DNA of 64,000 nt, taken from NCBI RefSeq assembly GCF_000430645.1, contig NZ_AUMK01000003.1, positions 62,001-126,000 of the forward strand. The letters run 5' to 3'. Position numbers and translations under genes: made by a program. The notes under the pieces were generated by a model, which saw nothing but the letters and a program-made list of their open reading frames with translations, ran no database searches and was not told the origin of the DNA. The DNA comes from Aquimarina latercula DSM 2041. GTDB taxonomy: Bacteria; Bacteroidota; Bacteroidia; Flavobacteriales; Flavobacteriaceae. Below are positions 8,940 through 16,761 of this stretch, piece after piece (position 1 is the stretch's first letter; every line of letters starts with the position of its first letter).

Positions 8940-9534
8940 TAGAATTGTTCATATCATATTAGCCGCTGGATCTTCTAGTCGTATGGGTGCTCCTAAGCAG
9001 CTATTATCTTGGCAAGGTGATTCATTAATCGTAAACGAAATTAAAAAGTCATTAAATCTAGAGTTAGTTGAAACTTATGTTGTGTTAGGAGCAAATTTTG
9101 AATTAATAGAAAAAGAGATCAAGGGGTATCCAATTCATATTTTGAATAATAAACAATGGAAGCTAGGGATGGGATGTTCTATTAATTTTGGGGTACGATA
9201 TCTTCTGAGTAATCAAGTAGATTTTGATGCAGTATTATTTTCATTAGTAGATCAACCTTTAATAAATGTAAATCATTTAAGCCGTTTGATATCGAAATTT
9301 GATTCCAATCCTAATAGAATTATTGCTACTAAAATGAAAAATAGAACAGGAGTTCCAGCTATTTTTCCGAATACCTTTTGTTCTGAATTATCAGAGCTTA
9401 AGGAGGATTTTGGTGCTCGATACATTATTGAAAGACATATGGACGATTTGATAACTATTGATGGTGGTGATAGAACAATTGATATCGATACGTTAGAACA
9501 GTATAATGCATTGCTGAAAATGAAAAAAGAGTAG
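8935..9534 (+). CDS. MobA-like NTP transferase (molybdenum cofactor nucleotidyltransferase), non-canonical start
   Basis: Similar to MocA/MobA-like cytidylyl- or guanylyltransferases that finish the MoCo used by the upstream enzyme. The nucleotide-binding motif LAAGSSSRMGAPKQLL is encoded from 8959 on, but its first ATG is the Met inside that motif (8983). In this frame, from the upstream stop TAG (8914) to 8983, there is no ATG, GTG or TTG. I place the start at ATT 8935, giving the natural N-terminus (I/M)NRIVHIILAAG and overlapping the xdhC stop. ATT at 8944 is the alternative. Other visible elements: DAVLFSLVDQPLIN (metal-binding Asp), RTGVPAIFP and DFGARYIIE. Starting at 8983 would delete the active-site loop. 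Confidence 0.7.
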   Translation: MNRIVHIILAAGSSSRMGAPKQLLSWQGDSLIVNEIKKSLNLELVETYVVLGANFELIEKEIKGYPIHILNNKQWKLGMGCSINFGVRYLLSNQVDFDAVLFSLVDQPLINVNHLSRLISKFDSNPNRIIATKMKNRTGVPAIFPNTFCSELSELKEDFGARYIIERHMDDLITIDGGDRTIDIDTLEQYNALLKMKKE

Positions 9535-9594
9535 AGAGTGCCATTCTGATATATGAATGAGAAGGTGTATCTTTACCCAAAAAATTTGTAATAC

Positions 9595-9888
9595 ATGAGT
9601 GATGCTCCTAATTCTGAAGAATTTTATAAAAAACTAAAAATTCAATTAGCTGATACTGCTTTATGGCCTACAGCTTATTTGTATAAATTTATAGTTCCTA
9701 CGGATATTGAAAAAATAAATCTAATCGAAAAAATATTTGATAACCTGGGTGCGGTTATTACGACTAAACAATCAAAAAACGGGAAGTACACAAGTGTTTC
9801 TATCAATGTAAGAATGAAGAATCCCGATCAGGTAATCTCTAAGTATAAAGAAGTAGCTGATAAAGTAGAAGGAGTTATTTCTCTATAA
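9595..9888 (+). CDS. DUF493 family protein
   Basis: 97 residues, whole-length match to the DUF493/YbeD family: an ACT-like small alpha/beta fold with WPTAYLYKFIVP near residue 22 and SKNGKYTSVSINVRM near residue 60. Function unknown; the fold suggests a regulatory role. It lies 60 bp after the MobA-like gene and 150 bp ahead of the DUF4290 gene. Confidence 0.85.
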   Translation: MSDAPNSEEFYKKLKIQLADTALWPTAYLYKFIVPTDIEKINLIEKIFDNLGAVITTKQSKNGKYTSVSINVRMKNPDQVISKYKEVADKVEGVISL

Positions 9889-10057
9889 CCAAAATATTTT
9901 TAGATACTTAATAAACATACTAATATTATTTTAGTATTTTGCAAAACAATTAATGAGCTACTGAAAAGTCTACGCGTTAACAAGGCTGTTTTATAACTTA
10001 CCATTCCTTTTTAGAGAAGCTCATATTACTATAGATTTTATGGATGTTAACAATCAT

Positions 10058-10711
10058 ATGGAAATAAATAATTTAGAATATAATACCGAGCGTGAAAAGC
10101 TTATTATACCAGAGTATGGTCGTCATTTACAAAAAATGATTGATCAGGCGGTGGAAATAGAGGATAAAGAAGAAAGAAATAAAGTAGCTAAGGCTATTAT
10201 TGCTGTTATGGGAAATCTACAACCTCACCTTAGAGATGTGCCGGATTTTCAACATAAATTATGGGATCAATTATTTATTATTAGTGATTTTAAATTAGAT
10301 GTAGAAGCTCCTTATCCAATACTAACAAAAGAAAAGTTAGAAGAAAGACCGGAGCCTTTAGAATACCCTCAGAATTTCCCAAAGTATCGTTACTATGGTA
10401 ACAATATTAAAAGAATGATAGATGTTGCTGTTAGTTGGGAAGAAGGAGATTTAAAAACTGCCTTAACTTATACCATTGCAAATCACATGAAAAAATGTTA
10501 TTTGAATTGGAATAAAGATACAGTAGATGATCATGCAATTTTTAATCATCTTTTAGAATTAAGTGATGGTAAAATAGATCTTAGAGATAGTACTGAAGAA
10601 CTAAGTACAGCCTCAGATTTAATGAGAGGTAAAAAGAAAAATTATCGTTCTGGAGGTTCTAATAAAAAGAATTACAGAGGTGGCAGCAATCGAGGAAAAA
10701 AACGTTATTAA
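10058..10711 (+). CDS. DUF4290 domain-containing protein
   Basis: 217 residues from the ATG at 10058; an ATG at 10040 would add six residues (MDVNNH) that do not resemble the family. The conserved part is LEYNTEREKLIIPEYGRH to about residue 170. The last 30 residues are low-complexity and basic (repeated NYR/SGGSNK/GGSNRGKKR), as in RNA-binding tails. DUF4290 is confined to Bacteroidota and of unknown function. It is almost always found directly upstream of murA, as here (32 bp), so the two are probably co-transcribed. Confidence 0.88.
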   Translation: MEINNLEYNTEREKLIIPEYGRHLQKMIDQAVEIEDKEERNKVAKAIIAVMGNLQPHLRDVPDFQHKLWDQLFIISDFKLDVEAPYPILTKEKLEERPEPLEYPQNFPKYRYYGNNIKRMIDVAVSWEEGDLKTALTYTIANHMKKCYLNWNKDTVDDHAIFNHLLELSDGKIDLRDSTEELSTASDLMRGKKKNYRSGGSNKKNYRGGSNRGKKRY

Positions 10712-10743
10712 CCAATACCAATATACATAACCCATTTACTTTT

Positions 10744-12057
10744 ATGAGTACTTTTCAGATAGAAGGAGGGCATCAGCTCAAAGGTGAAATTACACCTCAA
10801 GGAGCTAAAAATGAGGCCCTACAAATTCTTTGTGCAGTATTATTAACCCCAGAAAAAGTGACTATTTCTAATATTCCAGATATTAGAGATGTCAATAAGC
10901 TTATAGAAATCCTTAGGAATTTGGGGGTTAAAATCCAGAAGCTAGGTAAGGGTAAATATACTTTTAAGAGTGATGAATTAAATTTAGAATACCTAGAAAG
11001 TGAACAGTTTAAACAAGAAGGTAGTGGTTTAAGAGGTTCTATCATGATTGTAGGGCCTTTGCTAGGAAGATTTGGTAAAGGGTATATTCCTCGCCCTGGA
11101 GGGGATAAAATAGGACGTAGAAGATTAGATACACACTTTGAAGGATTTATTAATCTTGGTGCTGAGTTTAGATATAATAAAGAAGAACGCTTTTATGGAG
11201 TTGAGGCTCCAGAAGGATTGACAGGAACTTACATGTTATTGGATGAAGCTTCTGTTACAGGTACTGCAAATATTGTAATGGCTGCTGCTTTGGCAAAAGG
11301 GAAAACTACAATTTATAATGCAGCTTGTGAACCATACTTACAACAATTATGTAAGATGGTAAATTCCATGGGAGGCAAGATAAAAGGAGTTGGTTCTAAC
11401 TTACTGACTATCGAAGGAGTAGAGTCTTTAGGTGGTTGTGAACATAGAGTGCTGCCTGATATGATAGAGATTGGTTCTTGGATAGGTTTGGCTGCAATGA
11501 CCAAAAGTGAAATAACTATTAAAAATGTAAGTTGGGAAAATTTAGGAGTAATACCGAATACATTCAGAAAACTTGGTATTACTTTAGAAAGAATAGGTGA
11601 TGATATATATATACCTGCACATGTTGATGGGTATCAAATAGAAAGTTATATAGATGGTTTATTCATGACCATTGCAGATGCACCTTGGCCAGGTTTTACA
11701 CCAGATTTGTTAAGTATTGTTTTGGTGGTGGCTACGCAAGCAAGAGGAGAAGTGATGGTACATCAGAAGATGTTCGAAAGTCGTTTATTCTTTGTAGATA
11801 AACTTATAGATATGGGGGCTAAAATCATTTTATGTGATCCACATAGAGCAACTATTATAGGCCATGATTTTAAATCGACCTTAAAAGCGACAACTATGGT
11901 GTCTCCAGATATAAGAGCTGGAATATCCCTATTAATAGCGGCTTTGAGTGCTAAAGGAACATCAACTATTCATAATATCGAACAGATTGATCGCGGGTAT
12001 GAAGATATAGATGATCGTTTAAGAGCTATTGGAGCAAAAATTATACGTATCGTATAG
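10744..12057 (+). CDS. murA: UDP-N-acetylglucosamine 1-carboxyvinyltransferase, Asp-type active site
   Basis: 437 residues, full-length EPSP-synthase-fold enzyme of the first committed step of peptidoglycan synthesis (enolpyruvyl transfer from PEP to UDP-GlcNAc), cytoplasmic. Lys22 in GAKNEALQ matches the conserved active-site lysine, and SGLRGSIMIVGPLL and PDMIEIGSW are family blocks. The catalytic loop reads PRPGGDKIGRR: residue 121 (codon 11104-11106, GAT) is Asp where E. coli has Cys115, the residue alkylated by fosfomycin. The codon is read unambiguously. It follows DUF4290 by 32 bp and ends at a strong bidirectional terminator. Confidence 0.96.
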   Translation: MSTFQIEGGHQLKGEITPQGAKNEALQILCAVLLTPEKVTISNIPDIRDVNKLIEILRNLGVKIQKLGKGKYTFKSDELNLEYLESEQFKQEGSGLRGSIMIVGPLLGRFGKGYIPRPGGDKIGRRRLDTHFEGFINLGAEFRYNKEERFYGVEAPEGLTGTYMLLDEASVTGTANIVMAAALAKGKTTIYNAACEPYLQQLCKMVNSMGGKIKGVGSNLLTIEGVESLGGCEHRVLPDMIEIGSWIGLAAMTKSEITIKNVSWENLGVIPNTFRKLGITLERIGDDIYIPAHVDGYQIESYIDGLFMTIADAPWPGFTPDLLSIVLVVATQARGEVMVHQKMFESRLFFVDKLIDMGAKIILCDPHRATIIGHDFKSTLKATTMVSPDIRAGISLLIAALSAKGTSTIHNIEQIDRGYEDIDDRLRAIGAKIIRIV

Positions 12058-12090
12058 ATTCTTAGAGAATAAGAGAGTAAAGAAATATAT

Positions 12091-12131
12091 AAATAAAAAG
12101 AGGAACTTTAAAAAAGTTCCTCTTTTTATTT
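12091..12131. terminator. bidirectional terminator between murA and the convergent helicase gene
   Basis: A perfect 18-bp inverted repeat (12091-12108 with 12114-12131), 5-nt loop, core AGAGGAACTT, flanked on each side by A/T runs that give a U-tract in both directions. It overlaps the helicase stop codon (12130-12132 on the minus strand). Confidence 0.92.
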
Positions 12132-13440
12132 ATATAAAGGATACTCGTACTTTCTTTTTCTTTAGTCTTGTGTTTGTAACTTGTTCAATTACCTTTTTTG
12201 CTTTAGAAGCTTTGACTGCAACAAAAGCACAATCTGGTTTGATTTCTATAATGCCTAGTTCTTCTTTGCTTAAATTTCCTTGTTTGAAGAAAAGCCCAGC
12301 GATATCACCTTTGGATATTTTATCTCTTCTTCCTCCAGAAATAAATAAAGTTTTCCAGTCTGATTGTTTAGGAATAGGAGCATCAACTAATTCCTCGATT
12401 TCAGGATCAATGATGAAGTCAGGAAGTGGTTCGTTTTTCCATTGTAAGATGTAAGCGGTTCCGTCTGCATTCATTCTTGCGGTTCTACCATTTCTATGAG
12501 TAAATTCCTGACTTTTTAGTGGTAAATGATAGTGAATTATATATTTTATTTCAGGAATATCAATTCCTCTTGCAGCTAGATCCGTAGCAATTATAATTTG
12601 GTGAGTTCCGTTACGAAATTTAATTAATGTACGTTCTCTATCTTTCTGCTCCATTCCACCGTAAAAACAACCATGACTGATTTTATGTTCTTTTAAATAA
12701 TCACTTACTCGTTGTATAGAGTCTTTGTAATTACAAAAGATAATCCCTGGTTGGTTTCCGATATGACTTAGAGCTTTTACTAATATAGGTAATTTGTCTT
12801 TTGTATCAGAAACGATACTTTTTATTCGCAATTGCGAATGACCTTCATCTAGATAGTCAATCTGAACGGGATTATGTAGCCCAACAAATTCTGGAACACT
12901 TACTTCTTGAGTTGCCGATGTTAAAACTCTCTTTTGAATATTTGGCAAATTTTCTATAATCTCGGTCATTTCTTTTTCAAATCCGATTTCCAATGATTTA
13001 TCGAATTCATCAAGAACAATTGTTTTTATAGAATCGATAGAAAAATTGTCCCTTCGTAAACGATCAGCAACTCTTCCCGGCGTCCCGATTAGAATTGCAG
13101 GACGATGTTTTAAATCTAATCTATCTTGCGACCCAGATCTTCCTCCGTATACTGCATTTATTTTATATCCGGTACCCATATCTCTTGCTACTTGCTCAAT
13201 CTGAATAGCTAGTTCTCTGGAAGGTACAAGAATTAGTGTTTGTATTTCGGTACAATTTTTATCAAGTGCTTCGATGACGGGTAGGAGAAAAGCCAATGTT
13301 TTTCCAGTACCTGTAGGTGATAGTAATACTATATTGTCACTAGAAGATATTGCTAATTTGGCTTCTTCTTGCATAGGGTTAAGCTTTTCAATCCCTAGTT
13401 TTTGCAATATAAGTTGTTGGTTTTTTACAATAGTTGACAT
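12130..13440 (-). CDS. DEAD-box RNA helicase with DbpA RNA-binding domain
   Basis: 436 residues. Motifs in order: Q-motif (LNPMQEEA), Walker A SPTGTGKT, Ia PSRELAIQI, GTPGRV, motif II DEFD in place of DEAD, motif III SATQ, IV IIFCNYKD, V ATDLAARGIDIP, VI HRNGRTARM. The last 75 residues are a DbpA-type RRM (TLFISGGRRDKISKGDIAGL), which in DbpA binds 23S rRNA hairpin 92, so a ribosome-assembly role is likely. It is a single-gene unit. The DEFD variant keeps the catalytic D-E and the final D. Confidence 0.92.
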   Translation of the reverse strand: MSTIVKNQQLILQKLGIEKLNPMQEEAKLAISSSDNIVLLSPTGTGKTLAFLLPVIEALDKNCTEIQTLILVPSRELAIQIEQVARDMGTGYKINAVYGGRSGSQDRLDLKHRPAILIGTPGRVADRLRRDNFSIDSIKTIVLDEFDKSLEIGFEKEMTEIIENLPNIQKRVLTSATQEVSVPEFVGLHNPVQIDYLDEGHSQLRIKSIVSDTKDKLPILVKALSHIGNQPGIIFCNYKDSIQRVSDYLKEHKISHGCFYGGMEQKDRERTLIKFRNGTHQIIIATDLAARGIDIPEIKYIIHYHLPLKSQEFTHRNGRTARMNADGTAYILQWKNEPLPDFIIDPEIEELVDAPIPKQSDWKTLFISGGRRDKISKGDIAGLFFKQGNLSKEELGIIEIKPDCAFVAVKASKAKKVIEQVTNTRLKKKKVRVSFI

Positions 13441-13768
13441 CGTGCAAAGGTACAGTTAATTAGCGCTTAAATTCAATAAAATTTAGAAACGAATAGAATA
13501 AAATTAGGACTCTTTGCTTGATTTTTCTTATATTTTGACTTGAGTTAGATACTTCACATTTCACGCAGATACATCTTATAGGTTGTTTAGGGAAGGTTTA
13601 TTTTTATTTTTTTTAGTAAGTATTTACATCGTTTCAGAGAAAATTCCCTAAATTTAATTACGCAACATCACTTTAAATACATTTTATTGACCGATTGATT
13701 TAGTAGGATCAAGTGTTTTTTTAAAAGGGTTTAACGGAGATTTAATATATAATATTTAAAGTTTAATT
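13441..13768. other. intergenic region, no gene seen
   Basis: 328 bp between divergently transcribed genes (helicase leftwards, fusion regulator rightwards), so it must hold both promoters. I find no full TTG/TAnnTTTG pair. The only structure is a 9-bp inverted repeat (TTTAGGGAA at 13586-13594, TTCCCTAAA at 13644-13652) with a 49-nt spacer, which may be chance. Confidence 0.5.
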
Positions 13769-14929
13769 ATGAAAAGAATTTTAGCAATAGATGATCAACA
13801 ATTAATTCTATTATCCTTAGAAAAACATCTTTCCGATCTTGGTTATGAGGTAAAATGTGCTGATAATGGAAAAGAAGGTCTGTTATTGTTTGAATCCTTT
13901 TCGCCTGATTTGGTTATTGTGGATATCAATATGGATGAAATGTCTAGTTTAGAAGTGATAAAAGCAATAAAAGAGAAAGAGAAATCTGATGTAAAAATAT
14001 TAGTGCTTTCTGGGAATAATGATGAAGATACTATTATTGATGGCTTTGATTTAGGTATTGATGATTATATGAAAAAACCATTATCTCTTAACGAAGTTTC
14101 GGTAAGGATAGGTAGGATTTTTGGAATCAAACATGATAGGTCTCCTTCTGAAGATTCTAAAGGAAAAATGTTGCAAAGGAATTGTGTAGGAGTTGTTATA
14201 CCTTGCTATAATGAAGAAAAAAGATTATTAAGTAAAGAGTTTATAGATTTTACAAATAGTAATTTAGGGTATCACTTATGTTTTGTTAATGATGGCAGTA
14301 CTGATGATACTCTTAATGTATTATTAGAGTTGAGTAAAGGTAGAGAGGATAGTATAAGTGTTTATAATTGCGAAAAGAATGGAGGTAAAGGAGAAGCTGT
14401 GCGACAAGGAGTTTTACATTTGGCTAAGGATAAACAGTTGGATTATATTGGGTATTTGGATGCAGATTTATCAACGGATTTTAGAGACTTTGATGATCTT
14501 GTTCAAACAATAGCTACTTCGGATTTTAAAATAGTAAGTGGTTCTAGAATGAGTAGAATGGGAGCAGACATTACTAAGGAATCTGCTCGTAAAATTATAA
14601 GCAAAACAATCAACCTGATAATTCGAAATATTCTGGGAATGTCATTTAATGATACTCAGTGCGGTGCTAAAATTATGGATAAGGAAGTGTTTAATGAGTT
14701 GTTTAAAGAGAAGTTTATTACAAGATGGCTGTTTGATGTAGAGATATTTATGAGAATGCGTAAGTTTTATGGTAAGAAAAAGGCCGCTTCATATATCTGT
14801 GAACAACCATTAAAAAGATGGATTCATGCGGATGGGTCTAAATTGTCAATGAAGGATTCTGTAAAAATAGTGGGACAACTTGGACACATAGCGTATCATT
14901 ATGGAGTTAAAGTTAAAAGTACTGCGTAA
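13769..14929 (+). CDS. response regulator receiver domain fused to a family 2 glycosyltransferase
   Basis: 386 residues. Residues 1-120 are a complete receiver: acidic pair D8/D9, phospho-acceptor D52 (VIVDINM), S81 and K103 (KKP). A short linker leads to a GT2 domain from about residue 138: VVIPCYNEEKRL, FVNDGSTDDT, NGGKGEAVRQG, and the metal-binding DAD in YLDADLST. The glycosyltransferase part resembles dolichyl-phosphate glucosyltransferase / polyprenyl-glycosyl synthases and has no clear membrane segment. Phosphorylation probably gates sugar transfer to a lipid carrier or polysaccharide (inference). The convergent neighbour is a lone HPt protein, a plausible phosphodonor. Start is the ATG at 13769; no other in-frame option is needed. 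Confidence 0.9.
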   Translation: MKRILAIDDQQLILLSLEKHLSDLGYEVKCADNGKEGLLLFESFSPDLVIVDINMDEMSSLEVIKAIKEKEKSDVKILVLSGNNDEDTIIDGFDLGIDDYMKKPLSLNEVSVRIGRIFGIKHDRSPSEDSKGKMLQRNCVGVVIPCYNEEKRLLSKEFIDFTNSNLGYHLCFVNDGSTDDTLNVLLELSKGREDSISVYNCEKNGGKGEAVRQGVLHLAKDKQLDYIGYLDADLSTDFRDFDDLVQTIATSDFKIVSGSRMSRMGADITKESARKIISKTINLIIRNILGMSFNDTQCGAKIMDKEVFNELFKEKFITRWLFDVEIFMRMRKFYGKKKAASYICEQPLKRWIHADGSKLSMKDSVKIVGQLGHIAYHYGVKVKSTA

Positions 14930-14938
14930 AAAATATAG

Positions 14939-15259
14939 TTATAGTGTGCTCTCCAAATACCGAGTAATATTTTCTAATATACTTTCGAATTCTTCTCGGA
15001 GTATTTCTGATTCATTTTTTAAATTATCCTCATATTTCTCAGCAGTATCATAACTAGTTTTCAATCCTAGGATACTAATCTTATGTTTAAGCTTATGTAC
15101 ATCTTCTGCAGCTTTATTGTATTTCTTTGATTTAATACTTAGGAAATACTTTTCTTTTTCTTCAGGAAATTCTCTTCTTATAACAGTAAAAATTTTTTCT
15201 TCAAAAACTTTATCACCGTTTGATAATTTATTAATAAAAGATAGGTTAGGTTCCTCCAT
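14939..15259 (-). CDS. stand-alone HPt (histidine phosphotransfer) domain protein
   Basis: 106 residues, all-helical. The HPt signature is VHKLKHKISILG, with the phospho-accepting His at residue 55, then a helix ending KYEDNL and a final amphipathic helix. I start it at the ATG at 15259: a TTG at 15289 adds ten residues but coincides with a -7 promoter box. The protein has no kinase or receiver domain and should shuttle phosphate between a hybrid kinase and a receiver. It is 9 bp from the convergent receiver-glycosyltransferase gene; the hybrid kinase at 51706 lacks an HPt domain. Partnership with either is inference. Confidence 0.75.
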   Translation of the reverse strand: MEEPNLSFINKLSNGDKVFEEKIFTVIRREFPEEKEKYFLSIKSKKYNKAAEDVHKLKHKISILGLKTSYDTAEKYEDNLKNESEILREEFESILENITRYLESTL

Positions 15260-15286
15260 TGATCGTGTGTTATTTAAGTGGTACTT

Positions 15287-15294
15287 CAAATTTA
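15287..15294 (-). promoter_or_regulatory. -7 promoter element of the HPt gene
   Basis: TAAATTTG on the minus strand matches the Bacteroidota -7 consensus exactly and lies 28 bp upstream of the ATG at 15259. No TTG is seen at the -33 spacing, so the promoter may be weak or activator-dependent. Confidence 0.45.
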
Positions 15295-15667
15295 CATTTA
15301 ATTACGATATTTTATAATTATTTTTTTGTGATAATTAAGGGAATTTTCAGTATCTATAATGTTGTTTTATATGTCTAAATGTTAAGCTTATATAGTTTTG
15401 TATGATGAAAGCTTCAATTTTGATTTTCACTAATGATACACTATACTTTTCTTAAAGAGTGTTTTTTCTCTCAGAATTTTGTTTATAACGTTCATTGTTA
15501 ACTTGTTTTTTGTTAATAAGTGATGATCTCTATGATTAATTTTATACTTATTAACAGTTTTAGTAGGAAAATAATACTATAAATGATATATATTATCATA
15601 AATAGTGTTTTTTTGTCGATAAAAATATACTTTATGAATATTTACTAACAATTTTTTATTTAAAATG
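15295..15667. other. very AT-rich intergenic stretch without a recognisable gene
   Basis: About 370 bp of A/T-dominated sequence with stops in all frames at short intervals. I see no tRNA, repeat array or DnaA-box cluster. It precedes the small transcription unit that starts near 15700. Confidence 0.5.
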
Positions 15668-15698
15668 TTGATTATATGTTAATAACTTACTATATTTA
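15668..15698 (+). promoter_or_regulatory. candidate promoter of the 32-codon unit
   Basis: TTG at 15668-15670, a 20-base spacer, then TATATTTA at 15691-15698, one mismatch from TAnnTTTG. It would start RNA near 15705, about 20 nt before the ATG at 15727. Confidence 0.5.
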
Positions 15699-15726
15699 CT
15701 ATAATTAATCCTTAAATCACACAGTT

Positions 15727-15825
15727 ATGAATCATCTTTATTCTTCTATTGAACTTATTTTTAAAAGTGCTGTTGACTTCTTAAGAGATCTTCCCGGTGC
15801 ATCTAGTTATGCAATCCGTAAATAA
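15727..15825 (+). CDS. possible 32-residue small protein or leader peptide
   Basis: ATG to TAA, 32 codons, beginning MNHLYSSIELIFKSAVDF and ending SSYAIRK. The first half is amphipathic-hydrophobic, followed by a turn (RDLPGASS). It sits alone between a candidate promoter and a clear terminator 33 bp past its stop, so a dedicated RNA of about 190 nt is likely. I recognise no family. It is not enriched in one amino acid, so it is not an obvious attenuation leader. The alternatives are a membrane-active microprotein, a toxin-like peptide, or a small RNA whose ORF is incidental. The Crp/Fnr gene lies downstream of the terminator. Confidence 0.45.
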   Translation: MNHLYSSIELIFKSAVDFLRDLPGASSYAIRK

Positions 15826-15858
15826 CAATAAATTGTTTAGTGTAGTTTATAAATAGTC

Positions 15859-15893
15859 AAAGAGGTTGTTTTCCATTAGACAACCTCTTTTTT
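15859..15893 (+). terminator. intrinsic terminator after the 32-codon ORF
   Basis: 10-bp perfect stem AAAGAGGTTG / CAACCTCTTT (15859-15868 with 15881-15890), 12-nt loop, then a T run to 15893. Confidence 0.9.
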
Positions 15894-15978
15894 GTATTCT
15901 AGATGCTAGAATATATACACAGTTGAACTTGCTCAATACTCAAATATTTTGTTCTTTGCGCTTCTATAGTAAGATATA

Positions 15979-16551
15979 TTGAAGGATTTAGAACAAAAAA
16001 TACGCTCTTTTACACCCGTTAGTGATTCTGATATGGAATATGGGTTGCAATTCTACAAAAAAGAAATTTATAAAAAAGGTGCATATCTTGTTAAGCCAGA
16101 ACAATCTATTCAAGATTTCTATTTTATGAAGAAAGGCTGTGTAACCTATTATACCATTGAAGAAGGGGTGACCAGAGTAATGGAGTTTTTTACAGAAGGT
16201 TCTTTTTTTACAGATTTGTATCCATATATTGAAGAAATTCCGTCCGAATCATATTTAGAAGTAATCGAGGATTCTATCGTTTATACCATTTCTAAAACTG
16301 ATGCTCTTAAAGTTTTCGATTATTCTCATGCATTAGAACGTTTTGGAAGATTATCTATGCAAAAGGCTTTTATTAATAATTTTCAAAGAATTAATAGAAT
16401 GAAGAATCTTTCTAATCAGGAACGTTATCTTCAGTTATTAGAAAAGCGACCTTCACTTTTTCAGAGAGTTCCCCAATATCTTATTGCTTCTTATTTAGGG
16501 TTAACTCCAGTTGGGCTTTCTAAAATAAGAAAGAGGCTAAGTCAACAATGA
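15979..16551 (+). CDS. Crp/Fnr family transcriptional regulator
   Basis: 190 residues. An N-terminal cyclic-nucleotide-binding-type beta-barrel (KKGCVTYYTIEEGVTRVMEFFTEGSF, residues about 54-79) and a C-terminal winged helix (IASYLGLTPVGLSKIRKRL, the recognition helix) are seen; no FNR cysteine cluster. The helix-turn-helix begins after SNQERYLQLLEKRPSLFQRV. The start is a TTG at 15979, because an in-frame TAA is just upstream at 15970 and the first ATG would cut into the barrel. It faces the acyl-CoA catabolism block 210 bp downstream, which makes it a candidate regulator of that block (inference). Confidence 0.85.
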   Translation: MKDLEQKIRSFTPVSDSDMEYGLQFYKKEIYKKGAYLVKPEQSIQDFYFMKKGCVTYYTIEEGVTRVMEFFTEGSFFTDLYPYIEEIPSESYLEVIEDSIVYTISKTDALKVFDYSHALERFGRLSMQKAFINNFQRINRMKNLSNQERYLQLLEKRPSLFQRVPQYLIASYLGLTPVGLSKIRKRLSQQ

Positions 16552-16637
16552 TTTAGTAGTAAGATTTTCGGTAACGTTTATAATTTAATTAATTTAGAAT
16601 AGTAATGTTCTAAGCCGTAAGTAGTTTATAGGTCAAT

Positions 16638-16656
16638 TTTTGTTTTAAAAACAAAA
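16638..16656. promoter_or_regulatory. palindrome upstream of the acyl-CoA catabolism block
   Basis: A perfect 9-bp inverted repeat with one central base: TTTTGTTTT, A, AAAACAAAA. It lies between the Crp/Fnr gene and the first acyl-CoA dehydrogenase. Low complexity tempers confidence, but size and place fit a dimeric regulator site. Confidence 0.35.
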
Positions 16657-16761
16657 GGATATCATAAAATTCATATTTATTAAACCAGTTTAATTAGAAT
16701 CTACTAAATATTCACGAAATTTATTGAGTTGTCAGTAATCAACTTCTTAAAACTTCACACA

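Noticed and set aside
12029..12454. 141-codon plus-strand frame over the murA end and the helicase gene
   Set aside because: It runs antisense to a well-supported helicase and through its terminator; its composition (long Phe/Leu stretches) is that of a shadow frame.
13586..13652. 9-bp inverted repeat TTTAGGGAA / TTCCCTAAA
   Set aside because: Spacer of 49 nt and AT-rich surroundings; chance matches of this size are expected.
15295..15667. AT-rich stretch considered as replication origin
   Set aside because: No DnaA-box cluster or origin-linked gene is present; only general A/T richness.
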